Source: Micrococcus cohnii
GTDB taxonomy: Bacteria > Actinomycetota > Actinomycetes > Actinomycetales > Micrococcaceae
Direction: 5' to 3'
NCBI RefSeq assembly: GCF_014205175.1
Contig: NZ_JACHNA010000001.1
Span: 992,001 to 1,056,000 of the forward strand
DNA length: 64,000 nucleotides
Below the pieces are notes generated by a model. The model saw only the letters and a program-made list of their open reading frames with translations. It did not search any database and was not told where the DNA came from. Position 1 is the stretch's first letter; every line of letters starts with the position of its first letter. A program made the translations under genes and the position numbers. Shown here one piece after another: positions 19,925 through 28,575 of the stretch.

Positions 19925-22030
19925 TCAGGCGTCGATGCGCTCAGCGTCCAGCTCGTCGGCGTGGGAGGCGATGAACTGTTTGCGCGGGGCGACGGAGGAG
20001 CCCATGAGCAGGTCGAACACGCGTTCAGCGGCCTCGACCTCCTCGATTCGCACCCGTCGCAGCATGCGGTGGCGCGGGTCCATGGTCGTCTCCGCCAGCT
20101 GGTCGGCGTCCATCTCGCCCAGGCCCTTGTACCGCTGGATCGGCTCCTTGTACGAGCGGCCCTCGGACTCGAGCCGGGCGAGCACCTGCTGCAGTTGAGT
20201 CTCGGAGTAGGTGTAGATGACCTCGCGTTCCTTCTGACCGCGCGTAACCGCCTCGACCCGGTGCAGCGGCGGCACGGCAGCGTAGACCCGGCCGGCTTCG
20301 ACCAGCGGCCGCATGTACCGGAAGAACAGGGTCAGCAGCAGGGTGCGGATGTGTGCGCCGTCGACGTCGGCGTCGGTCATCAGGATCACCTTGCCGTAGC
20401 GGGCCGCCTCCACGTCGAAGCTGCGGCCGGCGCCGCCGCCGACCACCTGGATCAGCGCGGCGCACTCGGCGTTGGAGAGCATGTCCCCCACCGAGGCCTT
20501 CTGCACGTTGAGGATCTTGCCGCGAATCGGCAGCAGCGCCTGGAAGTCTGAAGAGCGCGCGAGCTTGGCCGTGCCGAGGGCGGAGTCCCCCTCGACGATG
20601 AACAGCTCAGAGGCAGCGACGTCGCCGGTGCGGCAGTCGGCGAGCTTCGCCGGCATCGTGGAGGTCTCGAGCGCATTCTTGCGGCGCTGGTTCTCCTTGT
20701 GGGTGCGGGCCGAGATGCGCGACTTCATCTCGGCGACGACCTTCTCGAGCACCTGCCCCGACTGCTGCTTCTGCGCCCGCGCACCGGAGCTGAGCAGGGC
20801 TGTCAGCTCCTTCTCGACGACCTTGCCGACGATGCGACGCACGGCCGGGGTCCCGAGGATCTCCTTGGTCTGCCCTTCGAACTGCGGCTCGGCGAGACGC
20901 ACGGTCAGCACGGCGGTGAGGCCGGCCAGCACGTCGTCCTTCTCCAGCTTGTCATTGCCGGCCTTGAGGCGGCGGGCGTTGGCCGCGACCTGGTCGCGGA
21001 ACACCTTGAGCATCGCGCTCTCGAAGCCGGAGAGGTGGGTGCCGCCCTTGGGCGTCGCGATGATGTTGACGAAACTGCGCACCGTGGTGTCGTAGCCGAC
21101 GTCCCAGCGCAGGGCCAGGTCCACCTCACAGGTGCGTTTGAGGTCCTGCATCTGCGTGCGCCCGTCGTCACCGAGCACGGGGACCTTCTCGGTGAAGCTG
21201 CCCGAGCCCTGGATGCGCCACACGTCCGTGACGGGATTGAGCTGCGTGAGGTGCTCGGCGAACTCGGCGATGCCGCCGTCGTACTGGAAGACCTCCTCGT
21301 GGGGTCCGTCCTCGCCCGCCGTGCCGGGCAGACGCCGCTCATCACGGACCGTGATGCGAAGCCCCGGGATCAAATAGGCGGTCTGCCGGGCGCGGGCCTG
21401 CAGGTCCTCGGCGGAGAACCGGGCGTCGGGGGTGAAGATCTGCTCATCAGCCCAATAGCGCACCCGCGTGCCGGTCTGTCCGCGCTTGGCCTTGCCCACG
21501 ACCGTGAGCGGCGACGCGTCCGCGGCGGGGGTGAACTCGGCGTCCGGGCGAGGCCTGGAGCCGTCGGCGAACGTCCCGGGCTCGCCGCGGCGGAACGACA
21601 TCTGGTGGACCTTGCCGGCGCGGACGACCTGCACGTCGAGCCGGGAGGACAGCGCGTTCACCACGGACGCGCCGACGCCGTGCAGCCCGCCGGAGGCCGC
21701 ATAGGAGCCCCCGCCGAACTTGCCGCCGGCGTGCAGCTTGGTGAAGACGACCTCGACGCCGGTCAGACCGGTGCGCGGTTCGACGTCGACGGGGATGCCG
21801 CGGCCGTTGTCCTCGACCTCGACGGAGCCGTCCGGGTGCAGGGTCACCTCGATGGACGCCCCGTGACCGGCGAGGGCCTCATCCACGGAGTTGTCGATGA
21901 TCTCCCAGAGGCAGTGCATGAGCCCGCGTGAATCCGTCGACCCGATGTACATGCCGGGACGCTTGCGCACGGCTTCGAGCCCCTCGAGGACGGAGAGGTG
22001 ACGGGCGTTGTACTCGGTTGATCGACTCAC
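19925..22030 (-). CDS. parE: DNA topoisomerase IV subunit B
   Basis: 701 residues. The GHKL ATPase domain is at the N-terminus (EIIDNSVDEALAG, DNGRGIPVD, GGLHGVGASVVNALS), then the transducer, then the TOPRIM domain (FIVEGDSALG, LMTDADVDGAHIRTLLL) and the C-terminal GyrB motif (YKGLGEMDADQL). It supplies ATP-driven strand passage to ParC. There is a short insertion in the ATPase domain (around GEPGTFADGSRPRPD), as seen in actinobacterial B subunits. The start is GTG 22030, with a TAGGGT box 6 bases upstream and no ribosome site, so the mRNA is predicted leaderless. parE is 12.8 kb from parC and on the opposite strand. Confidence 0.92.
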   Translation of the reverse strand: MSRSTEYNARHLSVLEGLEAVRKRPGMYIGSTDSRGLMHCLWEIIDNSVDEALAGHGASIEVTLHPDGSVEVEDNGRGIPVDVEPRTGLTGVEVVFTKLHAGGKFGGGSYAASGGLHGVGASVVNALSSRLDVQVVRAGKVHQMSFRRGEPGTFADGSRPRPDAEFTPAADASPLTVVGKAKRGQTGTRVRYWADEQIFTPDARFSAEDLQARARQTAYLIPGLRITVRDERRLPGTAGEDGPHEEVFQYDGGIAEFAEHLTQLNPVTDVWRIQGSGSFTEKVPVLGDDGRTQMQDLKRTCEVDLALRWDVGYDTTVRSFVNIIATPKGGTHLSGFESAMLKVFRDQVAANARRLKAGNDKLEKDDVLAGLTAVLTVRLAEPQFEGQTKEILGTPAVRRIVGKVVEKELTALLSSGARAQKQQSGQVLEKVVAEMKSRISARTHKENQRRKNALETSTMPAKLADCRTGDVAASELFIVEGDSALGTAKLARSSDFQALLPIRGKILNVQKASVGDMLSNAECAALIQVVGGGAGRSFDVEAARYGKVILMTDADVDGAHIRTLLLTLFFRYMRPLVEAGRVYAAVPPLHRVEAVTRGQKEREVIYTYSETQLQQVLARLESEGRSYKEPIQRYKGLGEMDADQLAETTMDPRHRMLRRVRIEEVEAAERVFDLLMGSSVAPRKQFIASHADELDAERIDA

Positions 22031-22036
22031 TCGTCC

Positions 22037-22042
22037 ACCCTA
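22037..22042 (-). promoter_or_regulatory. -10 box TAGGGT, leaderless promoter of parE
   Basis: TAGGGT on the minus strand with 6 bases to GTG 22030. Confidence 0.55.
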
Positions 22043-22157
22043 TGCCGACGTCCCGCCCCGACGGCGGAACCGGGGCGCGTGCGCACGGCCGTGCGGTCCC
22101 GGTCAGCTCTGCGCTGCGGCGCGGGACTACGCGGCCGGCGAAACGCCTCCGAGCCTG

Positions 22158-22193
22158 CTGGCACGGGGAATTGTCTCTGCCATGATGAGTGTT
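22158..22193 (+). promoter_or_regulatory. Candidate promoter(s) of the DUF7455 gene
   Basis: Two overlapping readings. One is a housekeeping type, CTGGCA (22158-22163), 17 bases, CATGAT (22181-22186). The other is SigH/SigR-like, GGGAAT (22166-22171), 19 bases, GTT (22191-22193), one base longer than the usual spacing. Either gives a leader of about 95 bases. The rest of the 263-base parE-DUF7455 gap shows nothing I can name. Confidence 0.35.
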
Positions 22194-22293
22194 CTGCACT
22201 GTGAACCCGGTGTCAGCTGACCGTCTGAGGACGACCGTCTCGGACCCGCTGCACCGCATGACGTTCCACGCCCCCGACCTCAAGGAGGACGCG

Positions 22294-22503
22294 ATGTCCA
22301 CCACCGCCGTCGCCGAGCCGACCGCCCTGAAGACCCTCGACCGCTGCGACCGCTGCGGCGCACAGGCGTACGTCCGCGCGGTCCTCGCCGCGGGCGGGGA
22401 GCTGCTGTTCTGCGCTCACCACGCGCGGGCGGTCGAGGACGTCCTGCGCCCGCAGACCACCCTGTGGCAGGACGAAAGCGACCAGCTGCGCTCGCAGCAG
22501 TGA
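22294..22503 (+). CDS. Small zinc-ribbon-like protein (DUF7455 type)
   Basis: 69 residues with a CDRCG...CAHHA pattern (Cys-x2-Cys and Cys-x2-His) that should hold one zinc. It is a conserved actinobacterial small protein commonly found beside the principal sigma factor gene; its function is not established. The start is ATG 22294, set by a perfect AAGGAGG at 22282-22288. It converges on sigA, and a 21-bp hairpin separates the two. Confidence 0.8.
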   Translation: MSTTAVAEPTALKTLDRCDRCGAQAYVRAVLAAGGELLFCAHHARAVEDVLRPQTTLWQDESDQLRSQQ

Positions 22504-22538
22504 CCCCACCGCCGGCGTGCGCCGAAGGCCACGTCGGT

Positions 22539-22584
22539 CACACGAGCAGGGCCGGAACCGACTGGTTCCGGCCCTGCTCGTGTG
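22539..22584. terminator. Strong bidirectional terminator between the DUF7455 gene and sigA
   Basis: A perfect 21-bp stem (22539-22559 with 22564-22584) closed by a GACT loop. The G+C-rich arms end in CACACGAG/CTCGTGTG. It serves both convergent genes. Confidence 0.85.
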
Positions 22585-22642
22585 TGCGGGGCGCGCGCCG
22601 CCCGCGGCCCGGCAACGCGCACCGCACCTGGCGCCGGGAGCG

Positions 22643-24208
22643 TCAGTCCAGGTAGTCGCGCAGCACCTGGGACCGCGAGGGGTGGCGCAGCTTGGACATG
22701 GTCTTCGACTCGATCTGACGGATGCGTTCGCGGGTGACTCCGTAGACCTTGCCGATCTCGTCCAGGGTCTTGGGCTGGCCGTCGGTCAGGCCGAAACGCA
22801 TGGCGACCACACCGGCTTCCCGCTCCGACAGCGTGTCCAGCACCGAGTGCAGCTGCTCCTGCAGCAGGGTGAAGGACACCGCGTCCGAGGGCACGACCGC
22901 CTCGGAGTCCTCGATGAGGTCGCCGAACTCGGAGTCGCCGTCCTCGCCGAGCGGCGTGTGCAGCGAGATCGGCTCGCGGCCATATTTCTGCACCTCCACG
23001 ACCTTCTCCGGGGTCATGTCCAGTTCCTTGGCTAGCTCCTCCGGGGTGGGCTCGCGGCCCAGGTCCTGCAGCATCTGCCGCTGAACGCGCGCCAGCTTGT
23101 TGATGACCTCGACCATGTGCACCGGAATGCGGATGGTGCGTGCCTGATCGGCCATGGCGCGCGTGATGGCCTGGCGGATCCACCACGTCGCGTACGTGGA
23201 GAACTTGAAGCCCTTGGTGTAGTCGAACTTCTCGACCGCACGGATCAGGCCGAGGTTGCCCTCCTGGATCAGGTCGAGGAACAGCATGCCGCGCCCGGTG
23301 TACCGCTTGGCCAGGGAGACCACGAGGCGCAAGTTGGCCTCGAGCAGATGGTTCTTGGCACGACGACCGTCGGCGATGATCAGCTCGATGTCACGGCGGG
23401 TCCGGTAGTCCTTGGGCGCCGGGTCGAGCTTGGTGCGCTCGGCGTAGAGACCGGCCTCGATGCGCATGGCCAGGTCCACCTCCTGCTCCGCGTTGAGCAG
23501 GGCGACCTTGCCGATCTGCTTGAGGTAGTCCTTCACCGGGTCCGCTGTCGCTCCGGCGACGACGACCTGCTGGACCGGCGCGTCATCTTCGGAGTCATCG
23601 ACGACGAAGCCGCCCGAGCTCGAAGGGTCCTCGTTCTTCTTGGTGCCCTTGACGCCGGCCTGCTCCTTCGCTGCCGACTCCTCGGACTGCGGCTCGGCGT
23701 TCTCCTCGGCCTCGTCCACCGCGTCCGGCGCGGTCGGGGTCAGGTCCTCGTCCGGATCGATGGCCGGCGCCGACTGCTTCGCCTTCGTCGTGCTCTTCGT
23801 CGTCGAGGACGACGCGGCGCTCTTGTCCTTGGCCGACGTCCCGGTCGTCTTCTTCGCGGCGGCCGACGTCCCGGTCGTCTTCTTCGCGGCGGTCGACGTC
23901 GTGCTCGTCTTCTTCGCCGACGTCTTCTTCGAGGCGGTCGACGTCGTGCTCGTCTTCTTGGCGGTCGTCGTCTTCGGGGCCGCCTTCTTGGCGGCGGTCG
24001 TCTTCTTGGTGGTCGTCGTCTTCGCGGTGGCCGACTCCCCCGTCGTTGTCTTCGTGGCGCTCTTCGACGCAGCGTTCTGCTTCGAGGTCGAAGCCTTCGA
24101 GGCCGCGGTGGTCGACTTCTTGGCCGCGGTCGCACGCTTCGGTGCGGCCTTCTTCGCGGTCTCGTCCTTGCCGTCGGCGGTCGTCTGGCTGTTCGAAGTC
24201 GAGGTCAC
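22643..24208 (-). CDS. sigA: Principal RNA polymerase sigma factor (SigA/HrdB/RpoD)
   Basis: 521 residues. Regions 1.2-4 occupy about residues 225-521 and include [11 protein letters not shown], the region 2 core ([34 protein letters not shown]) and the region 4 helix-turn-helix near the end ([12 protein letters not shown]). The first 140 residues are an extreme Lys/Thr/Ser/Ala-rich tail built of short repeats ([16 protein letters not shown]), followed by an acidic stretch ([11 protein letters not shown]...). Such tails exist in actinobacterial group 1 sigma factors, but their length varies. The start is GTG 24208 with GGAAAGG nearby. A SigH/SigR-type promoter lies about 180 bases upstream. 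It ends at the strong hairpin shared with the DUF7455 gene. Confidence 0.95.
   Translation of the reverse strand: MTSTSNSQTTADGKDETAKKAAPKRATAAKKSTTAASKASTSKQNAASKSATKTTTGESATAKTTTTKKTTAAKKAAPKTTTAKKTSTTSTASKKTSAKKTSTTSTAAKKTTGTSAAAKKTTGTSAKDKSAASSSTTKSTTKAKQSAPAIDPDEDLTPTAPDAVDEAEENAEPQSEESAAKEQAGVKGTKKNEDPSSSGGFVVDDSEDDAPVQQVVVAGATADPVKDYLKQIGKVALLNAEQEVDLAMRIEAGLYAERTKLDPAPKDYRTRRDIELIIADGRRAKNHLLEANLRLVVSLAKRYTGRGMLFLDLIQEGNLGLIRAVEKFDYTKGFKFSTYATWWIRQAITRAMADQARTIRIPVHMVEVINKLARVQRQMLQDLGREPTPEELAKELDMTPEKVVEVQKYGREPISLHTPLGEDGDSEFGDLIEDSEAVVPSDAVSFTLLQEQLHSVLDTLSEREAGVVAMRFGLTDGQPKTLDEIGKVYGVTRERIRQIESKTMSKLRHPSRSQVLRDYLD
23831..23920 (-). repeat. 30-bp coding minisatellite in the sigA N-terminal tail
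   Basis: Two perfect 30-bp copies (23831-23860 and 23861-23890) and a third diverged copy (23891-23920), in frame with sigA. They encode repeated [10 protein letters not shown]-type decapeptides. Copy number could change by slippage without shifting the frame. Confidence 0.85.
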
Positions 24209-24499
24209 TCGAGGCCTTTCCGTTGATCCCGCGAGCTACGTCGCGGAAGGTGGCTGGTCTGCAACACCGCACCTGCCGGGCCTGTGAAGGAGCCGACATG
24301 CGCGTGACCCTGTCAAGTCCCCTCGCGTCGGCACCGTGCAACGACGGGGACGACGACCAGCGGACCGCAGGGTCGTTTCTGGTGCAGGAACGCGGAACGC
24401 CACCGAGGTATTCCCGGCGGCCCGGCTGTCCTGCGACGATGCGCCAGGACTCGTCCCGGGCACCCGCAGGACGCACGGCGACCGCGTTCTGGACCCTGA
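24209..24499. other. sigA upstream region (291 bp without a gene)
   Basis: It holds the SigH/SigR-type promoter at 24389-24415 and a perfect TTGACA on the minus strand (24311-24316) that has no -10 box at a proper distance. A plus-strand AAGGAG-ATG at 24298 opens a low-quality reading that I do not believe is a gene. Confidence 0.6.
24389..24415 (-). promoter_or_regulatory. SigH/SigR-type (thiol-stress ECF sigma) promoter upstream of sigA
   Basis: On the minus strand GGGAAT (24415-24410), 18 bases, GTT (24391-24389). This is the established SigR/SigH consensus GGGAAT-N18-GTT, where the ECF factor responds to disulphide stress. It points at sigA with a leader of about 170-180 bases. In Streptomyces the principal sigma gene also has such a promoter. 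Confidence 0.55.
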
Positions 24500-25663
24500 T
24501 TATGCCACGGGATCCACGCGCGAGGCCGACTCCGGACGCCACGCCGTGCGTGGATCGCAGGCCCAGCCAGCGACCTCACCGCGCCGCAGCAGCTGCGCGA
24601 GGAGCCGACTGAGGGTGTGGCCCGGGTCCGCGCGCAGGGCCGACTGCAGGTGCGCGGCTGCGGCGGATCCGTGCCCGCGAGCCCAGCTGACCCACCCGGC
24701 CACGGCGAGCGCTTCGACGGCGACTTCCGCCGGCGCGTGCTCGGCGATCTCCCGCAGGAGCCGCCGCAACTGGTCGAGCCACTCCCAGCACGGCCGCACT
24801 CCCGTGTCCGCCAGGTACAGCGACGCCAGACCACCCGACACCGCTGCCACGCTCGGCTCGGACGTGCGGCTCTGACGGCCGGGCTGCCCCTCCGACCGAG
24901 CTTGGACCGCGCCGGGCGGCTGCGGACCAGCGACGGCCAGCGCGACGAGGGCGTCTCGCCAGCCACGGTGCACCAACGGAGCGGCCAGACGCCGCAGCAG
25001 CACGGGCCCGGCTTCGCGGTCTGAGGCCAGCACGTCGGCCCAGGTGTCGAGCCAACACATCGCGTCGGCGGCGTCATGCGCCTGCGGCGCCGGCCACCCC
25101 GGCCTGCCGGCCACCGGCGTGGGCACGCGCTCGGACTCGGGCACGTCGGCGAAGACGGAGCCCTGCATCGTCATCGCCAGGGACACGGTGCTCAGCCTCG
25201 GGTCACGCAGCGGACGCGGCTGAGCGTCGGGGCCGACGTCGATGCCCTCACCCTGGGCCGTCCACGCCCACGACATTCCCTCGCTCACGACCCACGCGGC
25301 GGCCACCGGCACGCCCGCGTCGGCGAACGCCTCCCGAATGCGGGCGGCCAGGGGTCGGTGCGGGCGCGGACCGGCCGCCGGTTCGATGAGCAGGGCCAGG
25401 CACGCATCCGCCCCGGTGTCTCGGGCCAGCGTCCCGGCGGCCGTCTGGGCCCACTCGCGCAGGCCGGCTCCGGTGCACGCGGCCGGATCGGGCGCGTCGA
25501 ACCGGACGCCCGCCCGCAGGCGGGAGCCAGACAAGGAGATCATCACCACGGAGTCGACGGGCAGGCCGCCGAACGTGTGGCCGACGAAGCCGAGCAGATC
25601 GTCCACGCCGCGGGCGGACACGGTGGTCGAGGAGTCAGAGACGGGCTGTGCTTGTGCGCTCAT
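24500..25663 (-). CDS. DUF4192 domain-containing protein
   Basis: 387 residues from ATG 25663 (MSAQAQPVSD). The DUF4192 signature near the N-terminus is visible (GVDDLLGFVGHTFGGLPVDSV), and the C-terminal part has helical repeats (AEVAVEALAVAGWVSWARGHGSAAAAHLQSAL). This actinobacterial family often sits next to sigA; its function is unknown. An upstream in-frame ATG at 25690 would add nine residues and cannot be excluded. No strong ribosome site is visible for either. Cytoplasmic; no membrane segments. Confidence 0.8.
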   Translation of the reverse strand: MSAQAQPVSDSSTTVSARGVDDLLGFVGHTFGGLPVDSVVMISLSGSRLRAGVRFDAPDPAACTGAGLREWAQTAAGTLARDTGADACLALLIEPAAGPRPHRPLAARIREAFADAGVPVAAAWVVSEGMSWAWTAQGEGIDVGPDAQPRPLRDPRLSTVSLAMTMQGSVFADVPESERVPTPVAGRPGWPAPQAHDAADAMCWLDTWADVLASDREAGPVLLRRLAAPLVHRGWRDALVALAVAGPQPPGAVQARSEGQPGRQSRTSEPSVAAVSGGLASLYLADTGVRPCWEWLDQLRRLLREIAEHAPAEVAVEALAVAGWVSWARGHGSAAAAHLQSALRADPGHTLSRLLAQLLRRGEVAGWACDPRTAWRPESASRVDPVA

Positions 25664-25813
25664 GGCCCCGATCGTGGCGATCCGGCTCAAGGCCGCGCGG
25701 CGGCACCGGCCTCGTTACACGGCGGGTCCGTGCGCACCGGCCGTCAGCGGCGACCTGTGCAGTGCTCGGCTCGCGCCTCGAATACAGACCGTCCCGCGGC
25801 GCCGGGCTCGAGT

Positions 25814-26728
25814 TCAGTCGTCGAACTGCCGACGTGAGAGATACGCCTCCACAGCTGAGGCGAGCTCCTCGCCGTCGGGCAGACCGTGCGAGGTCTCGAG
25901 CAGCGAACGCTCCTGGCCGCCGGCGTTCTGGTCATAGTTGCGCTCGAGGCCGCTGATCATCGTCTGGATCTCAGGTGACTCGCCCGTCTGACGGTCCAAC
26001 TCGGCCTCGACCTCACGCACGGCGTCGCGCAGTTCGTCTGCGGGAAGCATCCGGCCCATGGCCGCGCCCGCGTACTCGAGCACCGCCACGGCCGCCGGCG
26101 GATACTTCGCCTCCGCCACGTAATGCGGGACGTGGATCGAGTACCCCGCCGTGAGGATCCCGCGCTCCTCGGCGCCGTACTCGATCACCTGCGCGGCCCC
26201 GCCCATCATCGTCGCCGCACCGCTCCACGTCGTCAGGCCCCGCAGCACAGCGGTGTGCGTGCCGTGCGCGGTGACGCCCAGGCGACGGGTGTGCGGCACC
26301 GGCATGGGCACCGCGTCGGCGAACACCAGCGACTCGACACGCCAGGCCTCCGCGAGGTCCAGGACCGCGCGGGAGAACGCCTGCCACGCGAAATCCGGTT
26401 CGGGCCCGGCGAGCATCAGAAACGGATGCCCGAGCGGATCCTGCACGAGCTCGAGGGTGATGCTGGGCATCCGCAAATCGCGGAAGCGTTCACCGTCGAA
26501 CGAAATGCGGGGCCGACGGTCCCGGTAGTCGATCAGACGGTCGACGTCGAACTCGGCGATGACGCGGCGCTCAAGCCGCTCCCGCACCGCGGTGCGCACC
26601 TGCGAGGCCGTGCGGCCGGCATCCATGTGCCCGGAGAGCACGACGAAGAGGTCGAGCCCCTCGGGCACCGGGGCGGCACCGGAGCGGATCTCGGGGGCCA
26701 GGGTGAACAACCGCTGCTGCTCGCTCAT
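25814..26728 (-). CDS. PAC2 family protein (proteasome assembly chaperone-like)
   Basis: 304 residues with the PAC2 fold pattern: LFVVLSGHMDAGRTASQV at about 27-44, FLMLAGPEPDFAWQAF, and the Gly-rich GYSIHVPHYVAEAKYPPAA. PAC2 proteins in actinobacteria are ATP-grasp-associated or proteasome-linked proteins of uncertain function. The C-terminus carries a helical, acidic extension (residues about 230-304). The start ATG 26728 has an AAAGAGG ribosome site. It is divergent from pepA. Confidence 0.85.
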   Translation of the reverse strand: MSEQQRLFTLAPEIRSGAAPVPEGLDLFVVLSGHMDAGRTASQVRTAVRERLERRVIAEFDVDRLIDYRDRRPRISFDGERFRDLRMPSITLELVQDPLGHPFLMLAGPEPDFAWQAFSRAVLDLAEAWRVESLVFADAVPMPVPHTRRLGVTAHGTHTAVLRGLTTWSGAATMMGGAAQVIEYGAEERGILTAGYSIHVPHYVAEAKYPPAAVAVLEYAGAAMGRMLPADELRDAVREVEAELDRQTGESPEIQTMISGLERNYDQNAGGQERSLLETSHGLPDGEELASAVEAYLSRRQFDD

Positions 26729-26856
26729 GGTCGGGCCTCTTTCGCTTTACCTTGACGGACGACGGACGGATTCCATTCAACCCCACGATCCGCTCCCCTA
26801 TTCCACCGTCGGCGTTCTCGGGTGGCTCCCCGCCGCGACGCGCACCCCACGCGGGT

Positions 26857-26862
26857 TAGGAT
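26857..26862 (+). promoter_or_regulatory. -10 box TAGGAT upstream of pepA (leaderless upstream ORF)
   Basis: TAGGAT, 7 bases before GTG 26870, which opens a 22-codon ORF that ends on the pepA start. A second -10-like box, TACGAT, lies at 26895-26900. Confidence 0.45.
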
Positions 26863-26869
26863 CGTCGCC

Positions 26870-26938
26870 GTGACCGGGGCCACTCCCGTTCGCGTACGAT
26901 CATCGACCGCTTCCACAGAAACGAGGACCTCTCCGTGA
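26870..26938 (+). CDS. Predicted leaderless 22-residue upstream ORF coupled to pepA
   Basis: GTG 26870 follows a TAGGAT box by 7 bases, the same geometry as the other leaderless starts here. The ORF runs 22 codons (starting VTGATPVRVRSS) and its TGA overlaps the pepA GTG as GTGA. The peptide is Ser/Thr/Arg-rich with no recognised motif. If it is translated, pepA initiation would be coupled to it. Without expression data this is an inference from position alone. Confidence 0.4.
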   Translation: MTGATPVRVRSSTASTETRTSP

Positions 26939-28464
26939 TCTCCACCGTGCGACCGTCTCTGGCACCGAGCACGCTCGACTCGACCGAGGCCGAGGCGATC
27001 GTCGTCGGCGTCGCCGCGGGCGCGAACGCCCCGAGCCTGCTCGACTCGCCGCTGACTGCCGAGACCGTCTCGGCGCTCGAATCGTGCCTGCGCCCGCTCG
27101 GCGTGACCGGCCGCGCCGATGAGGTCACGCGCGTGCCCTCTCCCGCCGGGACCGACCGCACGGTGGTGCTCACCGGCATCGGGTCCATCGACGACGGCGT
27201 CACAGACGAGGCGCTGCGCCGGGCCGCCGGCGCGGCCGTGCGCGCGCTCAGTGGCCTCGACCACGTGGCTCTGGGCCTGCCCGCCGCGTCCGCCGCGACC
27301 GTCCAAGCCATCGCGGAGGGTGCTGCCATGGGCGCCTACACGTTCACGGCGCATAAGTCCGACGCGGACCACGCCGCAGAGGCGGCGCAGGGTCCGAGCC
27401 GGCCCGTCCGCCGCATCGACGTGCTGACCGACCTCGCGGACGCCGAGGCCGCCGTGCATCGGGCCGGCGTGATCGCCGACGCGGTGTGCGCCACGCGCGA
27501 CCTGGTGAACACCCCGCCGTCGCATCTGTTCCCGGCGGCGTTCGCCGAGACCGCGCAGCAGACCCTGGCCGACACGAACGTCGAGGTCACGGTCTGGGAC
27601 GAGCAGCGGCTGCAGGCCGAGGGTTTCGGCGGCATCGGTGCGGTGGGTCAGGGCTCCTCGCGTCCGCCGCGCCTGGTCCGCCTGGACCACAACCCGGACG
27701 GCGCGTCCGCCCACGTGGCGATCGTCGGCAAGGGCATCACCTTCGACACCGGCGGCATCTCGCTCAAGCCGGCCACCTCGATGACCACCATGAAGTCGGA
27801 CATGGCCGGGGCCGCCACCGTGTTCGCCGTCGTCCGCGCCGCCGCCGTGCTGGGACTGCCCGTCCGCGTGACCGGCTGGCTGGCGATCGCCGAGAACATG
27901 CCCTCCCATACCGCCATCCGGCCCTCCGATGTGATCACGATGCACGGCGGCAAGACCGTCGAGGTCATGAACACCGACGCGGAGGGGCGCCTGGTCATGG
28001 CCGACGCTCTCGTCGCCGCCACGAACGAAACGCCGGACGTGGTGATGGACATCGCAACCCTCACCGGGGCCCAGATGATCGCCTTGGGCACCCGCACCAC
28101 CGGCGTGATGGGCGATGCGCAGCTGCGCGACGAGATCGTGGCCGCGGCCGACCGCGTCGGCGAGACCGCGTGGGCCATGCCGATCCCCGAGAACCTGCGC
28201 GACTCACTCGACTCGCGGGTCGCCGACCTGTCCAACGTCGGCGACCGGTTCGGCGGCATGATGACCGCCGCCGCCTTCCTGCGCGAGTTTGTCGACGCCG
28301 GACGCGACGAGGCCCAGCGCGCGCAGACCCCGACCCCGTGGGCGCACATCGACATCGCCGGGCCCTCGTTCAACGAGTCGTCCGCATGGGGCTACACCCC
28401 GCAGGACGCCACGGGCGTCATGGTCCGGTCGCTGCTCGGTTTCATCGCGGGCCGCGCCGGGTAA
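26935..28464 (+). CDS. pepA: Leucyl aminopeptidase (M17, cytosol aminopeptidase)
   Basis: 509 residues. The C-terminal catalytic domain carries the two-metal site: Lys266 (VGKGITFDTGG), Asp271, Asp289 (MKSDMAG), Asp348 and Glu350 with the catalytic Arg352 (NTDAEGRL). The N-terminal 170 residues form the variable macro-like domain. It removes N-terminal residues from peptides in the cytoplasm as a hexamer. The GTG start overlaps the TGA of the upstream mini-ORF; GAGGA lies 7 bases before it. An alternative is that pepA is simply driven from TACGAT (26895-26900). Confidence 0.93.
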   Translation: MISTVRPSLAPSTLDSTEAEAIVVGVAAGANAPSLLDSPLTAETVSALESCLRPLGVTGRADEVTRVPSPAGTDRTVVLTGIGSIDDGVTDEALRRAAGAAVRALSGLDHVALGLPAASAATVQAIAEGAAMGAYTFTAHKSDADHAAEAAQGPSRPVRRIDVLTDLADAEAAVHRAGVIADAVCATRDLVNTPPSHLFPAAFAETAQQTLADTNVEVTVWDEQRLQAEGFGGIGAVGQGSSRPPRLVRLDHNPDGASAHVAIVGKGITFDTGGISLKPATSMTTMKSDMAGAATVFAVVRAAAVLGLPVRVTGWLAIAENMPSHTAIRPSDVITMHGGKTVEVMNTDAEGRLVMADALVAATNETPDVVMDIATLTGAQMIALGTRTTGVMGDAQLRDEIVAAADRVGETAWAMPIPENLRDSLDSRVADLSNVGDRFGGMMTAAAFLREFVDAGRDEAQRAQTPTPWAHIDIAGPSFNESSAWGYTPQDATGVMVRSLLGFIAGRAG

Positions 28465-28467
28465 AGT
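28462..28467 (+). promoter_or_regulatory. Candidate -10 box TAAAGT for lpd
   Basis: TAAAGT overlaps the pepA stop codon. A transcript from here would run through the hairpin at 28488-28529 before lpd, so the hairpin would act as a leader structure. The -35 is weak. Confidence 0.3.
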
Positions 28468-28487
28468 GGCGTTCAGTGTCCGCGCCA

Positions 28488-28529
28488 CGACCGCGCCGGC
28501 CTCCCCTCGCGGGGGTGCCGGCACGGTCG
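28488..28529 (+). terminator. Hairpin between pepA and lpd (terminator or leader structure)
   Basis: 13-base arms (28488-28500 and 28517-28529) with one mismatch, and an inner CCCC-TCGC-GGGG stem. No T tract follows. Confidence 0.55.
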
Positions 28530-28575
28530 TCGGCCGGCCCAGACGGATCTGATCCCAGCAACAAGGAGCTTCATC

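Noticed and set aside
23740-24135. Regular short repeats resembling a CRISPR array
   Set aside because: The repeats are contiguous, in frame and encode the Lys/Thr-rich tail of SigA; there are no unique spacers.
24311-24316. Perfect TTGACA -35 box on the minus strand upstream of sigA
   Set aside because: No TAnnnT hexamer lies 16-19 bases downstream.
24298-24612. Plus-strand ORF with an AAGGAG-like site before ATG 24298
   Set aside because: It runs antisense through the end of the DUF4192 gene, has no recognisable domain, and lies over the sigA promoter region.
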